NCBI GenBank assembly: GCA_024449915.1
Contig: JAMZAV010000111.1
Coordinates: forward strand, 992,001-1,056,000
Reading direction: 5' to 3'
Origin: Sweltsa coloradensis
Taxonomy: Eukaryota; Arthropoda; Insecta; Plecoptera; Chloroperlidae
DNA: 64,000 nucleotides
In this document: positions 1 to 10,977 of the stretch, piece by piece
Position numbering within the stretch: the stretch's first letter is position 1
How the letters are laid out: every line of letters starts with the position of its first letter
Translations under genes and position numbers: made by a program
Notes under the pieces: model-generated
The model's database searches: none
Seen by the model: only the letters and a program-made list of their open reading frames with translations
What the model was told of the DNA's origin: nothing

Positions 1-652
1 TTCTGTAATCAATGTCAATACCGTAAGCGCCCAACGCTTTTATTTTCCGAGTAAGGCGAAAATTTATTTTTTACTTTTTAGTAGGTACATTTAAATATGA
101 GCGTTGTTTGAAAAAAATTCATGTAATATTATTAAATACCAGTCTCTAGTTGGTCATTGTTTGCTTGTCCATAGTGTCGGCGCCTGTTGTGTTGGCTTGG
201 TCTGCTTCAAATTTTAAGTTCCCCTCTGAAAATCAATTATGTGACTTAATTAGGGTTTAGTCTACTTCTAACAATCTTTAACAATTGAAAAATTCATTTA
301 GATGATACCGATATCGCAAAAGAAAGACTCGATTAGTGTCGAAATATTACAAAATAAAGTATTCATTATAAGAACTGTGTATATTCAAATGATTACAATT
401 ACATAACATCAATTATTGTTGTTCAACTTCAACTATTAACAAGTTGAAGAGTTTGAGGTCCCGTTTCACAGACAGCTGTAATCTATATAATTACCATTGA
501 AAAAACAGCGAAAACATGCCGACTTATTTTATTTATATATATATTATTTTTGCCCCCCCCCCCCCCCTCAACCAACCGAAGGAGTTCCTATAAATATATT
601 CGTACATAAAACTTTCCCATGCGCACTTTGGTTGCATTATACTCTAGCTACT

Positions 653-660
653 TATATAAA
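653..660 (+). promoter_or_regulatory. TATA-like motif TATATAAA, unit 1
   Basis: TATATAAA lies 288 bases upstream of the predicted splice donor. Unit 3 has the same octamer at 39702-39709, 286 bases upstream of its donor. The conserved spacing supports a core-promoter element, but transcription start is not known. In unit 2 an inserted repeat interrupts the motif. Confidence 0.35.
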
Positions 661-820
661 CGCAAATTGCGTTGGGTTATTCATTTCAATTTGATAAGTT
701 TTGGAGTATATGTGTCAGAAATTTATACATGCAGGACACATGTTTGCTTGTTCCAATTTGAGATAATCAAGTTTCCCGCTTATTGTAACGCAGTCTGCCA
801 CACGCGAAGCGCGTGATACT

Positions 821-838
821 CAGTTCTTGTAAGAACTG
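821..838. promoter_or_regulatory. Conserved 18-bp palindrome CAGTTCTTGTAAGAACTG, unit 1
   Basis: Two perfect 8-base arms (CAGTTCTT / AAGAACTG) flank a GT centre. The same 18 bases occur at 28777-28794 and 39875-39892, always followed by CGTCTGC and lying 111-120 bases before the GTAAGT donor. It could be a dimeric transcription-factor site, or a hairpin in the 5' UTR if transcription starts upstream. No specific factor is assigned. Confidence 0.5.
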
Positions 839-940
839 CGTCTGCTTTTGGTCTCTCTCGTCTCGTCTCTTCACGTGTGTGTCGTGTTTCGTCTTGTTTT
901 TGCCGTCTACAGAACTTTTGTTTCCTGATCATATTATTAT
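839..940 (+). other. Predicted 3' part of non-coding exon 1, gene 1
   Basis: The segment shares the GCGTCTGC, TCGTCTC and GGCGTCTACAGAACT-like words with units 2 and 3 and ends at TTATTAT|GTAAGT, a strong 5' splice site with GT at 941. The matching acceptor is TTTCAG at 13759-13764, directly before the coding exon. No protein frame is conserved, so it is presumably 5' UTR. The 5' end is unknown. Confidence 0.6.
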
Positions 941-1354
941 GTAAGTATTCTTAACATAATATCGTATTAAAATGCCATTTTCGTTCATGAACATGTTGAA
1001 CTTGTCTCGGGACTTTGATCAATGCGTTTTTAAACAGTAGGCCCTAGCGACCTAACCTAACTTATATTTAAGCCACGTGGCATGTTGGGGCCTAAGGTAG
1101 GCCTAGCCTAGGGTATAGGGCTAGCGGGCTTTACACTGGAAAGCTGGAAAAGTACAACAAAAAATTAAGAGAAAGAGTAACCTTTCTGAAAGAGGTAGCA
1201 CTCGCGGGGACGCTGAATAACGTCGACCACCTCGTTTGTAGGCTACCGGTACCAAAGATGTTGGAATGTTTGTACAGGCCAACGAAAGGTTAGGAGGAAC
1301 AATGAAAGTACACTTCTCACAAGGTGGTCGACGTTGTTCCAGTTGACGCTATTT

Positions 1355-1588
1355 GGTACTTATTCGGCTAGGGGGGTCCAACTTTTATATACACTGTAAC
1401 GGAAAGGATTTCGGGTGCGCTCTTATCGATTATATCCTAGAACTAGCGCGGCGCACTGTAGCCAGCGGAAAGTTTGCTAACCTAATGAAAGTACACCTTT
1501 AACATAATAGTAACAAGGCAATATAGCAGTGTTAACAACTAACAAGGTAGGTATATAAAAGTTGGACCCCCCTAGCCGAATAAGTGCC
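1355..1588. mobile_element. hAT-like MITE, family B (GGTACTTATTCGGC ends)
   Basis: The 234-bp element begins GGTACTTATTCGGCTAGGGG and ends with its inverted complement. Flanks CGCTATTT (1347-1354) and CGCTATCA (1589-1596) look like a decayed 8-bp target duplication. The core is shared with 43434-43649 and with the end of the 40521-42250 element. There is no coding capacity. Confidence 0.7.
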
Positions 1589-1967
1589 CGCTATCACGCG
1601 ACTCGCGCTCGCTGTAGCTTGTGACACATTTTGCATGTCTGGGAAGTTGAAGAGCACAAAGTAAAAAGTCTCACAACTTGTCCGGACACTGCTCGTCAAG
1701 AGAATCTGGGATTTCAGTTGCGGATCGCACGGCGTGGCGTGGATAAAGTTTTCAGCCAATCGGCGTGCTCTATTTCTTAGCTGTGGATTTAGATCCGTAA
1801 CTTTGAAAATAGGCCTATTCAATATTTTGTCCGGCCATATCCACGCTCCGCGGATGCATGCCAATAGGAATTCAGGAATTCTTTGATTTATTCGATGGGT
1901 ATGAAGGAAGTGAACAACATAGGCCTAACCTAAACCATGACGTTTGACCCGAATGAAGTGATAGCCC

Positions 1968-2494
1968 CAGGGTGCGAATTAACGACTTTGCAGAGGGGGG
2001 GATGGCTTAGAATAGTATTTTCGTTGGCAAACCGGGGTCTGGGGCGAAGCCCCAGCCGGCGGAGGCAAACTTTTTTGGGGGTATTATTGCCCTTCAGATG
2101 GCCTTAGAAGCGATCTGAGGAAAATATTTGGGGGATTATTGCTCTCAAGATGGCCTTAGAAGCGATCTGATAAAAAAATTTGGGTCATTATTGCCCTCGA
2201 GATGGCCTTAGAAGTGATCTGAGGAAAAATTTGGGGGTATTATTGCCCTCAAGATGGTATTAGAAGCGATCTGCTGAGGTATTATTTTGAAAGGAATATG
2301 TGTAAATTGACGCATTATTTCTTAACATTACCTACGAGATAAAGTCACTTGATATGTTATGAAGATGAGATGGGAATCCAGAGGTGGGGATTTAGCCATC
2401 CCCGGCAGGGATACCTTTCAGTAAAACAGAGCCAGGGATGAAATTACCAGAGGGGGGGAAATCCCCCCCATCCCCCCAGTCAATTTGCACCCTG
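1968..2494. mobile_element. hAT-like MITE with internal 52-bp tandem repeats
   Basis: The ends are CAGGGTGCGAATT and its inverted counterpart (AATTTGCACCCTG). They are flanked by a perfect 8-bp direct repeat, GATAGCCC, at 1960-1967 and 2495-2502. Inside, four copies of a 52-bp unit start at 2083, 2135, 2187 and 2239 (each with ATTATTGC...GATGG..TTAGAAG). A second, oppositely oriented copy lies at 26280-26682. Non-coding. Confidence 0.85.
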
Positions 2495-2502
2495 GATAGC
2501 CC

Positions 2503-3034
2503 TACTTCAATACACAAAGACTTTATTCAAAAGGAAATGTTATGTTAAGTCTAGGCCTACTGTTTAATTTATTGCAAAGTAATATAAAAATAGCTTTTCC
2601 CGTGTAATAAGGTGTTGTATGATTAAAATGAAAAGTATGAATATTTGGAAATCCGTGGATGGCACCGCCATGGGTATCCATGGGTGAAATTTAAAAAAGT
2701 AAAATTCCAAGCCTTGTGCGCCACGCCGTGCACACCCTCCACTGTAATCCCAGCTAGTGGAGTGGAGAGAAAAGGGTTCTTGTTCATTAACGGAACCCCC
2801 CCCTCAATTTTTTGTTAATTGATCCCCCCCATTGTCGTTTTTTTACTTATTTCTGTTAACAATAGGTAAATAATTACAACTTGCGAGGAGTTGAATATGA
2901 CTCAAACAGTGAACTTGAGTCACTTGTTCATCGTGACTCAGGCGAGTACAGTCCATTGGAACGCATAGGCCTACGTGACAGCAGTCATCGCTGTGCAGCT
3001 GACATTGACGTTCACGGACACCAAATGAACTTTC
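2503..3034. other. Intron sequence without recognised features
   Basis: Contains short C-rich tracts near 2795-2830 and no supported open frame or RNA gene. Confidence 0.4.
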
Positions 3035-3115
3035 AAAACCTTTAACGTGGCTATTTTAAACGAAAGTACTTTTCCATTGAAAGTCCTATATTAAAATCGC
3101 GACGTTAAAGGTTTT
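3035..3115. repeat. Palindromic mini-element AAAACCTTTAACG...CGTTAAAGGTTTT (copy 1)
   Basis: An 81-bp near-perfect hairpin whose arms read AAAACCTTTAACGT.GCTATT and the complement. The same palindrome or half-copies recur near 9902, 29084, 40920, 41412, 41900 and 42748. A hAT transposon has inserted at its right edge. Confidence 0.7.
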
Positions 3116-3118
3116 GTA

Positions 3119-6100
3119 TAGGGTTGCCGTTCGATATAAAAATCGGGATCGATAATCGGAGGCTTTGAATCGATAATCATATCGAAATATATCGATATCA
3201 TAGACTCAAATCGATTATCGTATCAAACTCCAATTTTAGCATATCAAACGGAAAACAAGCAAAATTGTAATATCAATATGAAGAAAGGGCATTAAGGGAA
3301 TGATGTGTAAAAGAAAATCATGCAAAACTTTGTTTCACGAGCCTTTATTTCAATGCAGCGCGTGTTACAATGGGGTGCCACTTTTTACAAGGTTCTACTG
3401 TACATCGCCGTTGAAGGTCACGTCAATGGAGTGAGAGAGCGAGAGCGCGCCACTTAGCTTATCTCTCTACACCCGATCGCTGCGTCTACGCTAGATTGAA
3501 ACTTGAAAGATAACGATGCGGGTGTTCATCATTCTGTTCGACAAAGATGTAATCAAAAGATTGGGTAACAACAGTTGACACATTTTGTGCAAAAGTTACA
3601 ACTTGCAACAATTAAAAGCTTGTTCTGTCGCACTAGCACATCACTCGCACACTCCAGCGTAACAAACTAACAATGGATAAGCCAACATTGAACATGACTT
3701 CGAAATCACTTAGCATTGTTGTTGTAAAATCCGTTTAAAAATACCAAATCATTGACGTGCTCGCCGGTTAATCTGTTCCTATTCTTGGTAACTGTTCCAC
3801 CAGCCTTGCTGAACAGCCTCTCACAGGGGACACTTGTTGCTATACAGCAAAGATATTTCCTCGCGATAACGGAGAGCGCAGGATAGGTTGCAGAGTTCTC
3901 CATCCAACCACTGCAATGGGAGATTATCCTTCAACCTTTTCATCTCGGAGAACAGTTTTTGCCTCTTGTTCGACCCGATACAGTGGGGTTCGTTCGGTTT
4001 CGTCTTCTTCATCATCACTCTCCTAAAATCATAAAAATAACGATGTACTTAAAAATTACCATAAAAAACAAAAATATAAATTGGAAAAGATTAGATAACG
4101 TATTAAACTGTAATTTTTTATACATCTACCTCGGCTATGCCCCTAGCTTTTTTTGCTGTAGGTTCCTCATCCTCGGCGCCATCCATGTTTGTCTCGTCGA
4201 GAGCTGCAGGCGTAGGCCTATGTAGTAGGACGAACACAGCCTCTTGTTTTATGCGCTCCCATGTTGCATTCCTCTCAGCGTCGCTGAGGTGTTTCAGATT
4301 TTTGTATCTAGGGTCTAGAGCAGCTGCGATGTTTAGTTCTTCACATGTAAGCTTAGCCCTATCAACAAGGTTATCTTTTATCAGCTTTTTAACGTGTTTA
4401 ATTTCTCTGGAGTCACCAATCTTCATTTCTAATGAGGTCTGTAGATTCTTCAAAACAGTTCCGGACATCGATCCAGTGACGTATTTTTCGCCTCCAAGAA
4501 TCTCTGTTGCTTCCTTGAATGGACCTAAGATTTCTATCAGTCCAGTCATGATCTTGCACTCGGCCATCGTAATGTGCATCGCTTCAGTCGTAATTTTCGA
4601 TTGCAGGACGGCGTTCACTGCAGAATGGTTTGCTAGCAAGGAACTCAACATATCGTTTGTTGAGTTCCATCGTGTTACGACGTCTTGGGTCAGCCTGCAT
4701 TGGGGAAGGTCACCTTTTCTTTGAGCTTCAAAGAGAGCCTGTGTTGCCAATGGGGAATGTTTGAAGTGACCTACAGCACGTCTACATTTAGCCAGCAGAT
4801 CGGAAATCAATGCTGATTTCAGCCCTTTGTTGACTGCCAGTTGGATGCTGTGGGCGTTGCAGCGAATATGCCCTCTTTTTTGCGTCATGTTATCTATTGC
4901 ACTGACAATATTTCTTGCATTGTCAGTCACATAAGCAATGACTTTGTCTGCTAAGCCCCACCTCTCCTACAAAAAAACAAACAATATATCTAATTAAATT
5001 GGGCCTACAGTAGTTTTAAAAATTAATTGTTTGAAAAATAATTTAAAATTTGTTTTTAAATGTATATTTAAATTTGTATCTTACCTCAATTTCCTCCAGC
5101 ATGACAGCAATGTTGACTGCTGTGTGAGCCTCAGTAACTTCCGACACTTCCAGTGCCACGGAATGTAAAACCCAATCACTTGTCACGTAGTGCACTGTCA
5201 CGCCTATGTACCCCTCGTTAGCAATCGACGTCCAGTGATCTATTGTCAGCGTGCAATAAGGAATGTTTTTCAGCTCGTTAATTATATGAGCCCGTTTGTC
5301 AATAGCGTCCTTTTCGATACGCCCCGTCATGGCAGTTCTTTTCAAACATTTATATTCGGGGCATGCGACTTCTAAAACTTCGGCAAAGGCCTCTACTGAA
5401 CTTATGGGCAGCATGTGTTTAGTAATGGTTTTTTCCATTTGCTTCGAAATTGCTGTGGCCAAAGGTGCCGTTGCTGGCATAGTTGTTTTATTTTTTAATT
5501 CAAAATGTTCTTTTATTTTTGGCTGCGAAAGAGATTTGTTGCACCTTCGCAAATGAGTGTCCATGTTTGTGGTGCAGCCAGAAAATGCAATAGTTGCCCG
5601 ACACTGTTTGCAAACAACTTGTTTTTCATTGATAATTTTTTTATTGTCGTCAATTTCAAATCCGAAGAACTGCCACACTTGACTCCTCTTGCTCGGTGGC
5701 GTTACAAGTAAAGGCAAAGGCCCTTTATTAGCCGAAAAAAACATCGCGAAACAAATAATTAAAACACTAAACAAAATACAATAATAATGCGTAGCTAATA
5801 AATACACAAAAACAACTTCCCAAGTTGACACAACACACGCCAAATCGCCGATTTCCACAACAAACGCTACACGACTGCTCAGATCAACTCACCAAGTACC
5901 ACTGACGGACGATCGCGGGTCCGGCGGGTGATGGACTGGAGATGCGCTCGAGTATGCAACGCATGCGCACTGGTGTCGGTGGGCGGGGCCATTTTACGTA
6001 TTCGCCACAGAGAGAAAGCTATTGGCTATATCAGCCTATCCCAACATCCCAACACCCAATCACAATATTGGCGCAGCGGTGGCGGCATATTTAAGCACGG

Positions 6101-6229
6101 CAAAAACATCGATGTTATTATTTGAATCGATAATCATATCATATCGTATCAAAGTACTCGTATCGATTATCATATCATATGAGTGATATCGATAATCGAT
6201 CGATATTTCGATTATCGACGGCAACCCTA
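3119..6229 (-). mobile_element. hAT-superfamily DNA transposon, 3.1 kb
   Basis: The terminal inverted repeats begin TAGGGTTGCCGT on both ends, flanked by a perfect 8-bp duplication GTTTTGTA (3111-3118 and 6230-6237), the hAT hallmark. Subterminal regions are rich in ATCGAT/CGATAAT words. It carries a minus-strand, intron-split BED-type transposase gene that has frame breaks. A non-autonomous relative with the same TIR start lies at 29426-29973. Confidence 0.93.
3706..5744 (-). pseudogene. hAT transposase with BED zinc finger, three exons, frame-broken
   Basis: Predicted exons on the minus strand are 5744-5085, 4966-4130 and 4022-3706, with junctions GAG|GTAAGA...TTGTAG|GAG and GAG|GTAGAT...TTTTAG|GAG. 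Exon 1 carries a BED-type finger (VCKQC...H-x4-C) and the start of the catalytic core. Exon 2 has hAT signatures: VTDNARN, HIRCNAHSIQLA and TRWNSTNDML. Exon 3 has the C-terminal dimerisation signature TSVPCERLFSKAG. I chose ATG 5744 because a hydrophobic, unrelated stretch precedes it. Reading through exon 3 needs about two frame changes near 3900-3940, so this copy is probably inactive. hAT transposases act in the nucleus, cutting at TIRs and leaving 8-bp duplications. Confidence 0.85.
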
Positions 6230-6237
6230 GTTTTGTA

Positions 6238-7066
6238 GTGTGGAGTATGTTGGCGTAAGCCGTGTCACTCCTGGTGCAAAGTTTGTAGCCGGAAAGGATG
6301 TTTTTGAGGCTTTGTTCTAAATAATTGTGTTTTCCTGGCCTCCCGAAACTCAGATGGAGTAGATGTAGGCCTAGTACTGTTATGATTGTGTAATGAAATG
6401 TTTTACTGAATTTTTACATTTTTTGGAGGGGGTCCCGTTAATGAACAAGTACCGAGAAAAGTCTACAATAGTCGGACAATAGCTTCTCGTTACCATTATA
6501 GTTAATGGGTAACGTCAATAGTAGGTAGTATCGTATCGGTAACGTTAAATCATAGCCAGTACTCCCGTTACCAAGCCTCGTTCCCCGGCTGTTATGGAGC
6601 GTGACCCTTTAATCGCGATTGATCTCTCTGTGAGCCGTTGAATAGGCCTACAAGTTTCCCGAGTGAAGGAAGGCTTCAACCATTAATCAATTTTCTTTAT
6701 TTTGAACGTAGGCCCACCGCCTACGTGTATTTCTTCTCAAATGCCCACATTTGCCCTATTATGCCATCATGCTATTCAACAATTAGAGACTTGCCTCTCT
6801 TTCCTCTTCTTCATGCTGTCGGGCATTGCGTCAAGCTCCTTCGCCAGATCTGCACATGTATCGGTCTACGGAAGACATATCCATCTCTTCAATTTCACAG
6901 TCTGTAAGTGCTGGTTTCAAACACTCTCATGTGGTACAGGTGATTCTCCAGCAGGTCACGATGTGTTACCTACCTCCTAAACAGTGCCGTCTCCAGTGGT
7001 GCTACGGAATACAAAGCCCTCTCTCCTGGGGGTCCCTACCAATAAAACTTACCCACCCCCTGAAAT
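6238..7066. other. Intron block shared with unit 3
   Basis: The 6640-7060 part (GCCCACATTTGCCCTATTATG, TGATTCTCCAGCAGGTCACG) matches 43130-43420 and 43650-43740 in the unit-3 intron. It is therefore ancestral intron sequence rather than a gene. Short open frames here are not conserved between the copies. Confidence 0.6.
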
Positions 7067-7295
7067 GGTTACTTTTGCAGTTGGGGTGAGCCAACAGGAA
7101 ATGTAGGTTAGGGGGAGGGGGGGCGAAGCGCGTATGTCTCGATAATAATAATAATAGGTAGGCCTAGGCCTAATTATAGGGAATTTTGTAAAACATACGC
7201 GCTTTGCGCTCTCCCCCCCCCGCACTCCCCCTAACCTTCTTTTCCCCTAATATCGCCTTGTTAAAATGGCTGCCTCACCCCAACTGCAGAAGTAC
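7067..7295. mobile_element. Palindromic MITE with 8-bp duplication CCTGAAAT
   Basis: Outer arms (TACTTYTGCAGTTGGGGTGA) and inner arms (GGTTAGGGGGAG, GCGTATGT) pair across 229 bp. Direct repeats CCTGAAAT lie at 7059-7066 and 7296-7303. It interrupts the block shared with unit 3. Confidence 0.75.
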
Positions 7296-7338
7296 CCTGA
7301 AATATAGGGCCTAATATAGCCTAATTTTATTCAAGATA

Positions 7339-8306
7339 CAGTAAGATCCCTCTTATCCGAGTTGGATGAGACCGGGGGCACCTCGGATTTGCGAAAAACT
7401 CGGATGGCGCGTTTCATTTGTTTATTTGCTCTCGTAGGCCTAGCATAGGCCTAGCCACACATGTAATGGATAAAGGAACATAAAATACACACGATACACT
7501 TCATACAGGGTATACTAAATGAATTAATAGCTTGTAAATCAAGCTCACAAACACACGTACACAATTAGGCCTACATGTCGTAATAAAAACGTATGTCTAG
7601 GCCTAAACTCGACGCAGTAGGCCTAGGCTAGGCCTACAATGCAAACATAGGCCTAGGCTAGGCCTAGGCCTAGCTCTCTTTCTCATGTGGGAAAACCTCT
7701 CACTACTATATCCCGCGCTGAAGCTCTCGTCGCAAGATAAGCCTGGGAAAGAAAGAACATAAGCCCAGGAATAACAATCCTATGCGTCGTGATAACGAAT
7801 TTCGTGAATCGGTTGAAAGATGATTGCATTGCGAATTCTACTTCTACACCCAACCATCTTTGTCAGTCAGCTGTGAGTGTGAGTTGGTTGGATCGTACGC
7901 GCATCTCGTACTGCGCAGACGGCGGTGTCCAAGATTTATTGCCGCATCTTTCTCTCTTGCACTCACTCGTGGCATGGGCGCGACTCGCCGAGACGGACGG
8001 AAGCACGTGATAGCTTACAACGCGCTCTGTCGTCAACTCCAATTACTCTTTAGGCAGCGGGCACGCTCCGCGGGAAAGACCGCAACCACGTAGCGCGTAA
8101 TTTAAACTGGTGAATTAGTCTATAAACGGCCGCGAAATATACCCGGATCTTAAAATCGGCTCCGGGTAATTTCTGGAACCGGGTACCCGATGTCATCCCT
8201 ACTCGTAAGGCATGCCTACAAATGTATGCGAGTACATTTAAAAAAGTGCGGCGCGGCGTCTGTAATTATTTTTATGTTTTATTTACGTATTTAGGCCTAA
8301 AACTTT

Positions 8307-8337
<31 letters not shown>

Positions 8338-8398
8338 GGGCGGCTCGGTTAACACGGAATATCGGATAAGAGGAGATCGGATAAGAGGGATCTTACTG
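7339..8398. mobile_element. Tigger/pogo-like non-autonomous element
   Basis: The 24-bp terminal inverted repeats begin CAGTAAGATCCCTCTTATCC on both sides and are flanked by TA dinucleotides, as for Tc1/mariner-Tigger elements. The 1,060-bp interior has no transposase. It contains a dense cluster of AGGCCTA words and a run of about 28 T near 8310-8337. Confidence 0.85.
7434..7673. repeat. Cluster of AGGCCTA words
   Basis: AGGCCTA starts at about 7437, 7446, 7567, 7599, 7619, 7629, 7649, 7659 and 7665, some in near-tandem TAGGCCTAGG runs. The word is common across the window; this is the densest patch. No function is inferred. Confidence 0.6.
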
Positions 8399-9901
8399 TA
8401 TTTGTCATAAAATGGCAAATGCTTAAAACTATTATTGTAGGCCTAGATGACGGAAGGCACCCTGCCCATTACCTGCCAGATGAAGTGTGTTTCTACTTTC
8501 TATCACCCGTTTAGCTGAAAAACCTGGTTCTTGAATGGAGCTGTCACATTGTAGGCAAAGGCCCACGGGAATATGCCCATTCTCGTATATTTTGTGCTTG
8601 GCGGTAAAATGTTTCTTTTGTTTTGATGGGTCCTTTGTTCATGCAGGGTGATAATTGCCAAACATCATCAATGTTTTCCAAGCTCAAATCCAACTAGGCT
8701 TACCTAGATACAAAGCATTAAATGATCTTGTCAACCATGGTGACTGATAGCTAATAGTAATAGCACTGCCTCCTATATGCTACTCGTGGCTCTTCGTTCC
8801 CAGCCTGTCCACGCGCACTGTGTTAATTGTTGTCCAGGCAATCGCCCGTTTTTTCCACATGGGCATTCTAGCACTCCGCTAGTTACCTCCCCCAAGAGCT
8901 CTGTTTTGTTTTTGTTGTTGTTTTGACTTGCATTACATTAAATGTCATCTCCGATCTATTACTATACTATTGAATACAACTAAATTGAATGTTTTAGATA
9001 CATAGGCCTACAGCACTTATCAAGGTTTACAGTAGGGCCAAATACACAAATATTTCCAGTTATAAATTTTAATTAAAATTAGATATTGCCAAGTTTGCTG
9101 TTTGATAGCCTAAGACTGTTGAAAGCCGGGATCGAGGATTATTAATAAGAATAAGATGAATAATAATTAAAACTGTGGCCTTTTTCCACTTAGTTCATTT
9201 AGAATGAAAAACGTGGTACACACAACAGTACAGTTCAGTTACTTACAACCAGTGGCATAGGGGTAGGGGAGGTTGCCAACCCCCCCCCCCCAAGTTTGGT
9301 CCAGGGGGGGGCAAAACTAACACGATATAAATATTAATCCCAGAATTTCTGCAGTATGCACTTACACTTATACAATTTGACAGTCACCTTGGTAAAACGA
9401 ATATGTTTGCATGTATGCTTCGTCATTACATAGAAACATTAGGTTGAAATTTACTAAAATGGGCCGGTATAAGGGTAATTTGACGGAAATGTTATTTTGT
9501 ATTAATTTTATGATTTTCCTTTTCCTAACTGAATACTATTGTGTATTTATTTGGTTTTTGGCCGTGGAAAGTAGTTTCATGACTTATAATCACTTTTAGT
9601 TTGCTTTAATCGGTCGTTTTGGTACTAGTTCAGTTGATGCGGTCCAACTTTTCAACACTGTTTATTTCAAAGAAAACAATAAAAAACAACTTCAAATGAG
9701 AAACAAATGAAGAACTCATTATTAACGATTTAACTAATCACTCTGAAAATATACCATTAATTATATAGAATAATGAACACAGATTGAACACAAACACTCG
9801 CTCATTTCACTGTCATTTGGTCGCCATGTTTTCTATTTACGTCTTAATTTTACTTACTAGGCCTAGGCCTACCAACCTTTTTCACTAAAATACTCCACCT
9901 A
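8399..9901. other. Intron sequence; left arm of a wide inverted repeat at 8847-8922
   Basis: No gene is seen. The stretch 8847-8922 (CTAGTTACC..CC..AAGAGCTCTGTTTTG) is found inverted at 11451-11524. The part from about 9411 on matches 40980-41105 of unit 3. Near 9250-9310 is a C/G-rich remnant containing CCAGTGGCATAGGGG, possibly an end of the CAGTGGCGTAT element family. Confidence 0.4.
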
Positions 9902-9987
9902 CAAAGCCTTTAACGTCGCTATTTTAAATATAAAGGACTTTCACCACAAAGGGACTTTCGTTTAAAATAGCGACGTTAAAGGTTTTG
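9902..9987. repeat. Palindromic mini-element (CCTTTAACGTCGC), copy 2
   Basis: The arms CCTTTAACGTCGCTATTTTAAA and their complement are separated by about 35 bp. The preceding TACTCCACCTACAAA is also found before the unit-2 and unit-3 copies. Confidence 0.7.
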
Positions 9988-10480
9988 AAGTTTTTTTTGT
10001 TACTATAACAGCAAAAGCGTGATGATTCTATTTTGGATTTTTTTATTATGTTCTTGTAAGGTGATTTGCATTGAGCACGACATCTCAGCAGGTATGTTTA
10101 AGCCTAGGCCGCGTAACTCCTCGCTACGTTTTTTCATTGTTTTTTTTTTTAAATTGTCGGTAAAAGTGGTTTTCCGCGTGTTAGTTTTTAATTCACTAGT
10201 GATTTTGCATGGTTTTAAACAACAACAAAAAAAATTGGTGCAAAATTAGCCATTCCGTCATACTACCCTTGTTCCAAATGGGCCACTTTACGTTCATTTT
10301 TAGTTTTTAGACCACAGATAGTTGCAGTAAAACATCATTTACACAGTCCTAGTGCAGTTAAAACATGACAAAATAACTGTAGTATGGTGAATTCTTCGGC
10401 GGAAGAACATCCGGCGGCTGGGCCCAGCTGGTGCCCATAAAATCTTCTACCTAATGAATTTGCCCCCCCCCCCCCCCCCT
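9988..10480. other. Block shared with 41500-41640; no gene
   Basis: GATGATTCTATTTTGGATTT and CCTAGGCCGCGT.. appear in the same order in unit 3. The stretch ends in a run of C at 10463-10479. Short open frames are not conserved. Confidence 0.45.
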
Positions 10481-10977
10481 AGGGTGACCAGATGGCCAGG
10501 TGTGAATTTCGGGACACTCTTTCAGGCGAGAACAGCGCCGCAGGCGAAATTTTTGAAAATCAGGGTTTTTGGAGTAATTTCTGAGCGTTTCAGAAAAAAT
10601 ATCGAACTGGATTTAATACTGAAATACTGTCGTTTGTGTAGTCAAAAACCAGAAAACCTTGCAAAAAAAAATATAAAAAATAAAAACACTGCAATTCGCT
10701 TTGTGAGGGAAATCGTATCACATACGAATCCATTTTGTAGGTAGTGAGCCTACAATCCTTAAATTTACAAAGCCGCTTCTTAGATTTCTTTGCTTTTTTG
10801 TTTTTATTTTCTAGTTGAAATTTCTTATTTTCTATTTTTTTTAAAAGCAAATAAAATAAAATTGTGAATTTACCAATTTCGGGACAAAAGGCGTCCCGTA
10901 ATAAAATATTTCGGGACGCGGGACAATTGCGTCAAATTCGGGACTGTCCCGCATTTTTTGGGACGTCTGGTCACCCT
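10481..10977. mobile_element. Inverted-repeat element inserted in a C tract (AGGGTGACCAGA ends)
   Basis: The ends AGGGTGACCAGATGG and, inverted, AGGGTGACCAGACGTCCC flank about 497 bp with internal GGGAC words. C homopolymers lie on both sides, so any target duplication is hidden in them. No transposase is seen. Confidence 0.7.

Larger units (their letters stand above)
1..1190 (+). repeat. Unit-1 copy of the 5' flanking block of the RCC1-RING-SIAH genes
   Basis: This block recurs upstream of all three genes: here, at about 27990-29400 (unit 2) and at about 39220-40260 (unit 3). Shared landmarks in the same order are a TCGATTAGTGTCGAAATATT stretch near 329-349 (units 1 and 3), a C- or G-rich homopolymer near 553-568, an 18-bp palindrome at 821-838 and a GTAAGT donor at 941. 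It contains no convincing protein gene. I read it as promoter plus first non-coding exon of gene 1. The window begins inside the unit, so its outer limit is unknown. Confidence 0.75.

Noticed and set aside
553..568. C/G homopolymers (also 10463, 28000, 35665, 44217, 53930, 60856) as G-quadruplex regulators
   Set aside because: Simple mononucleotide runs with variable length between paralogues; no G-tract/loop pattern.
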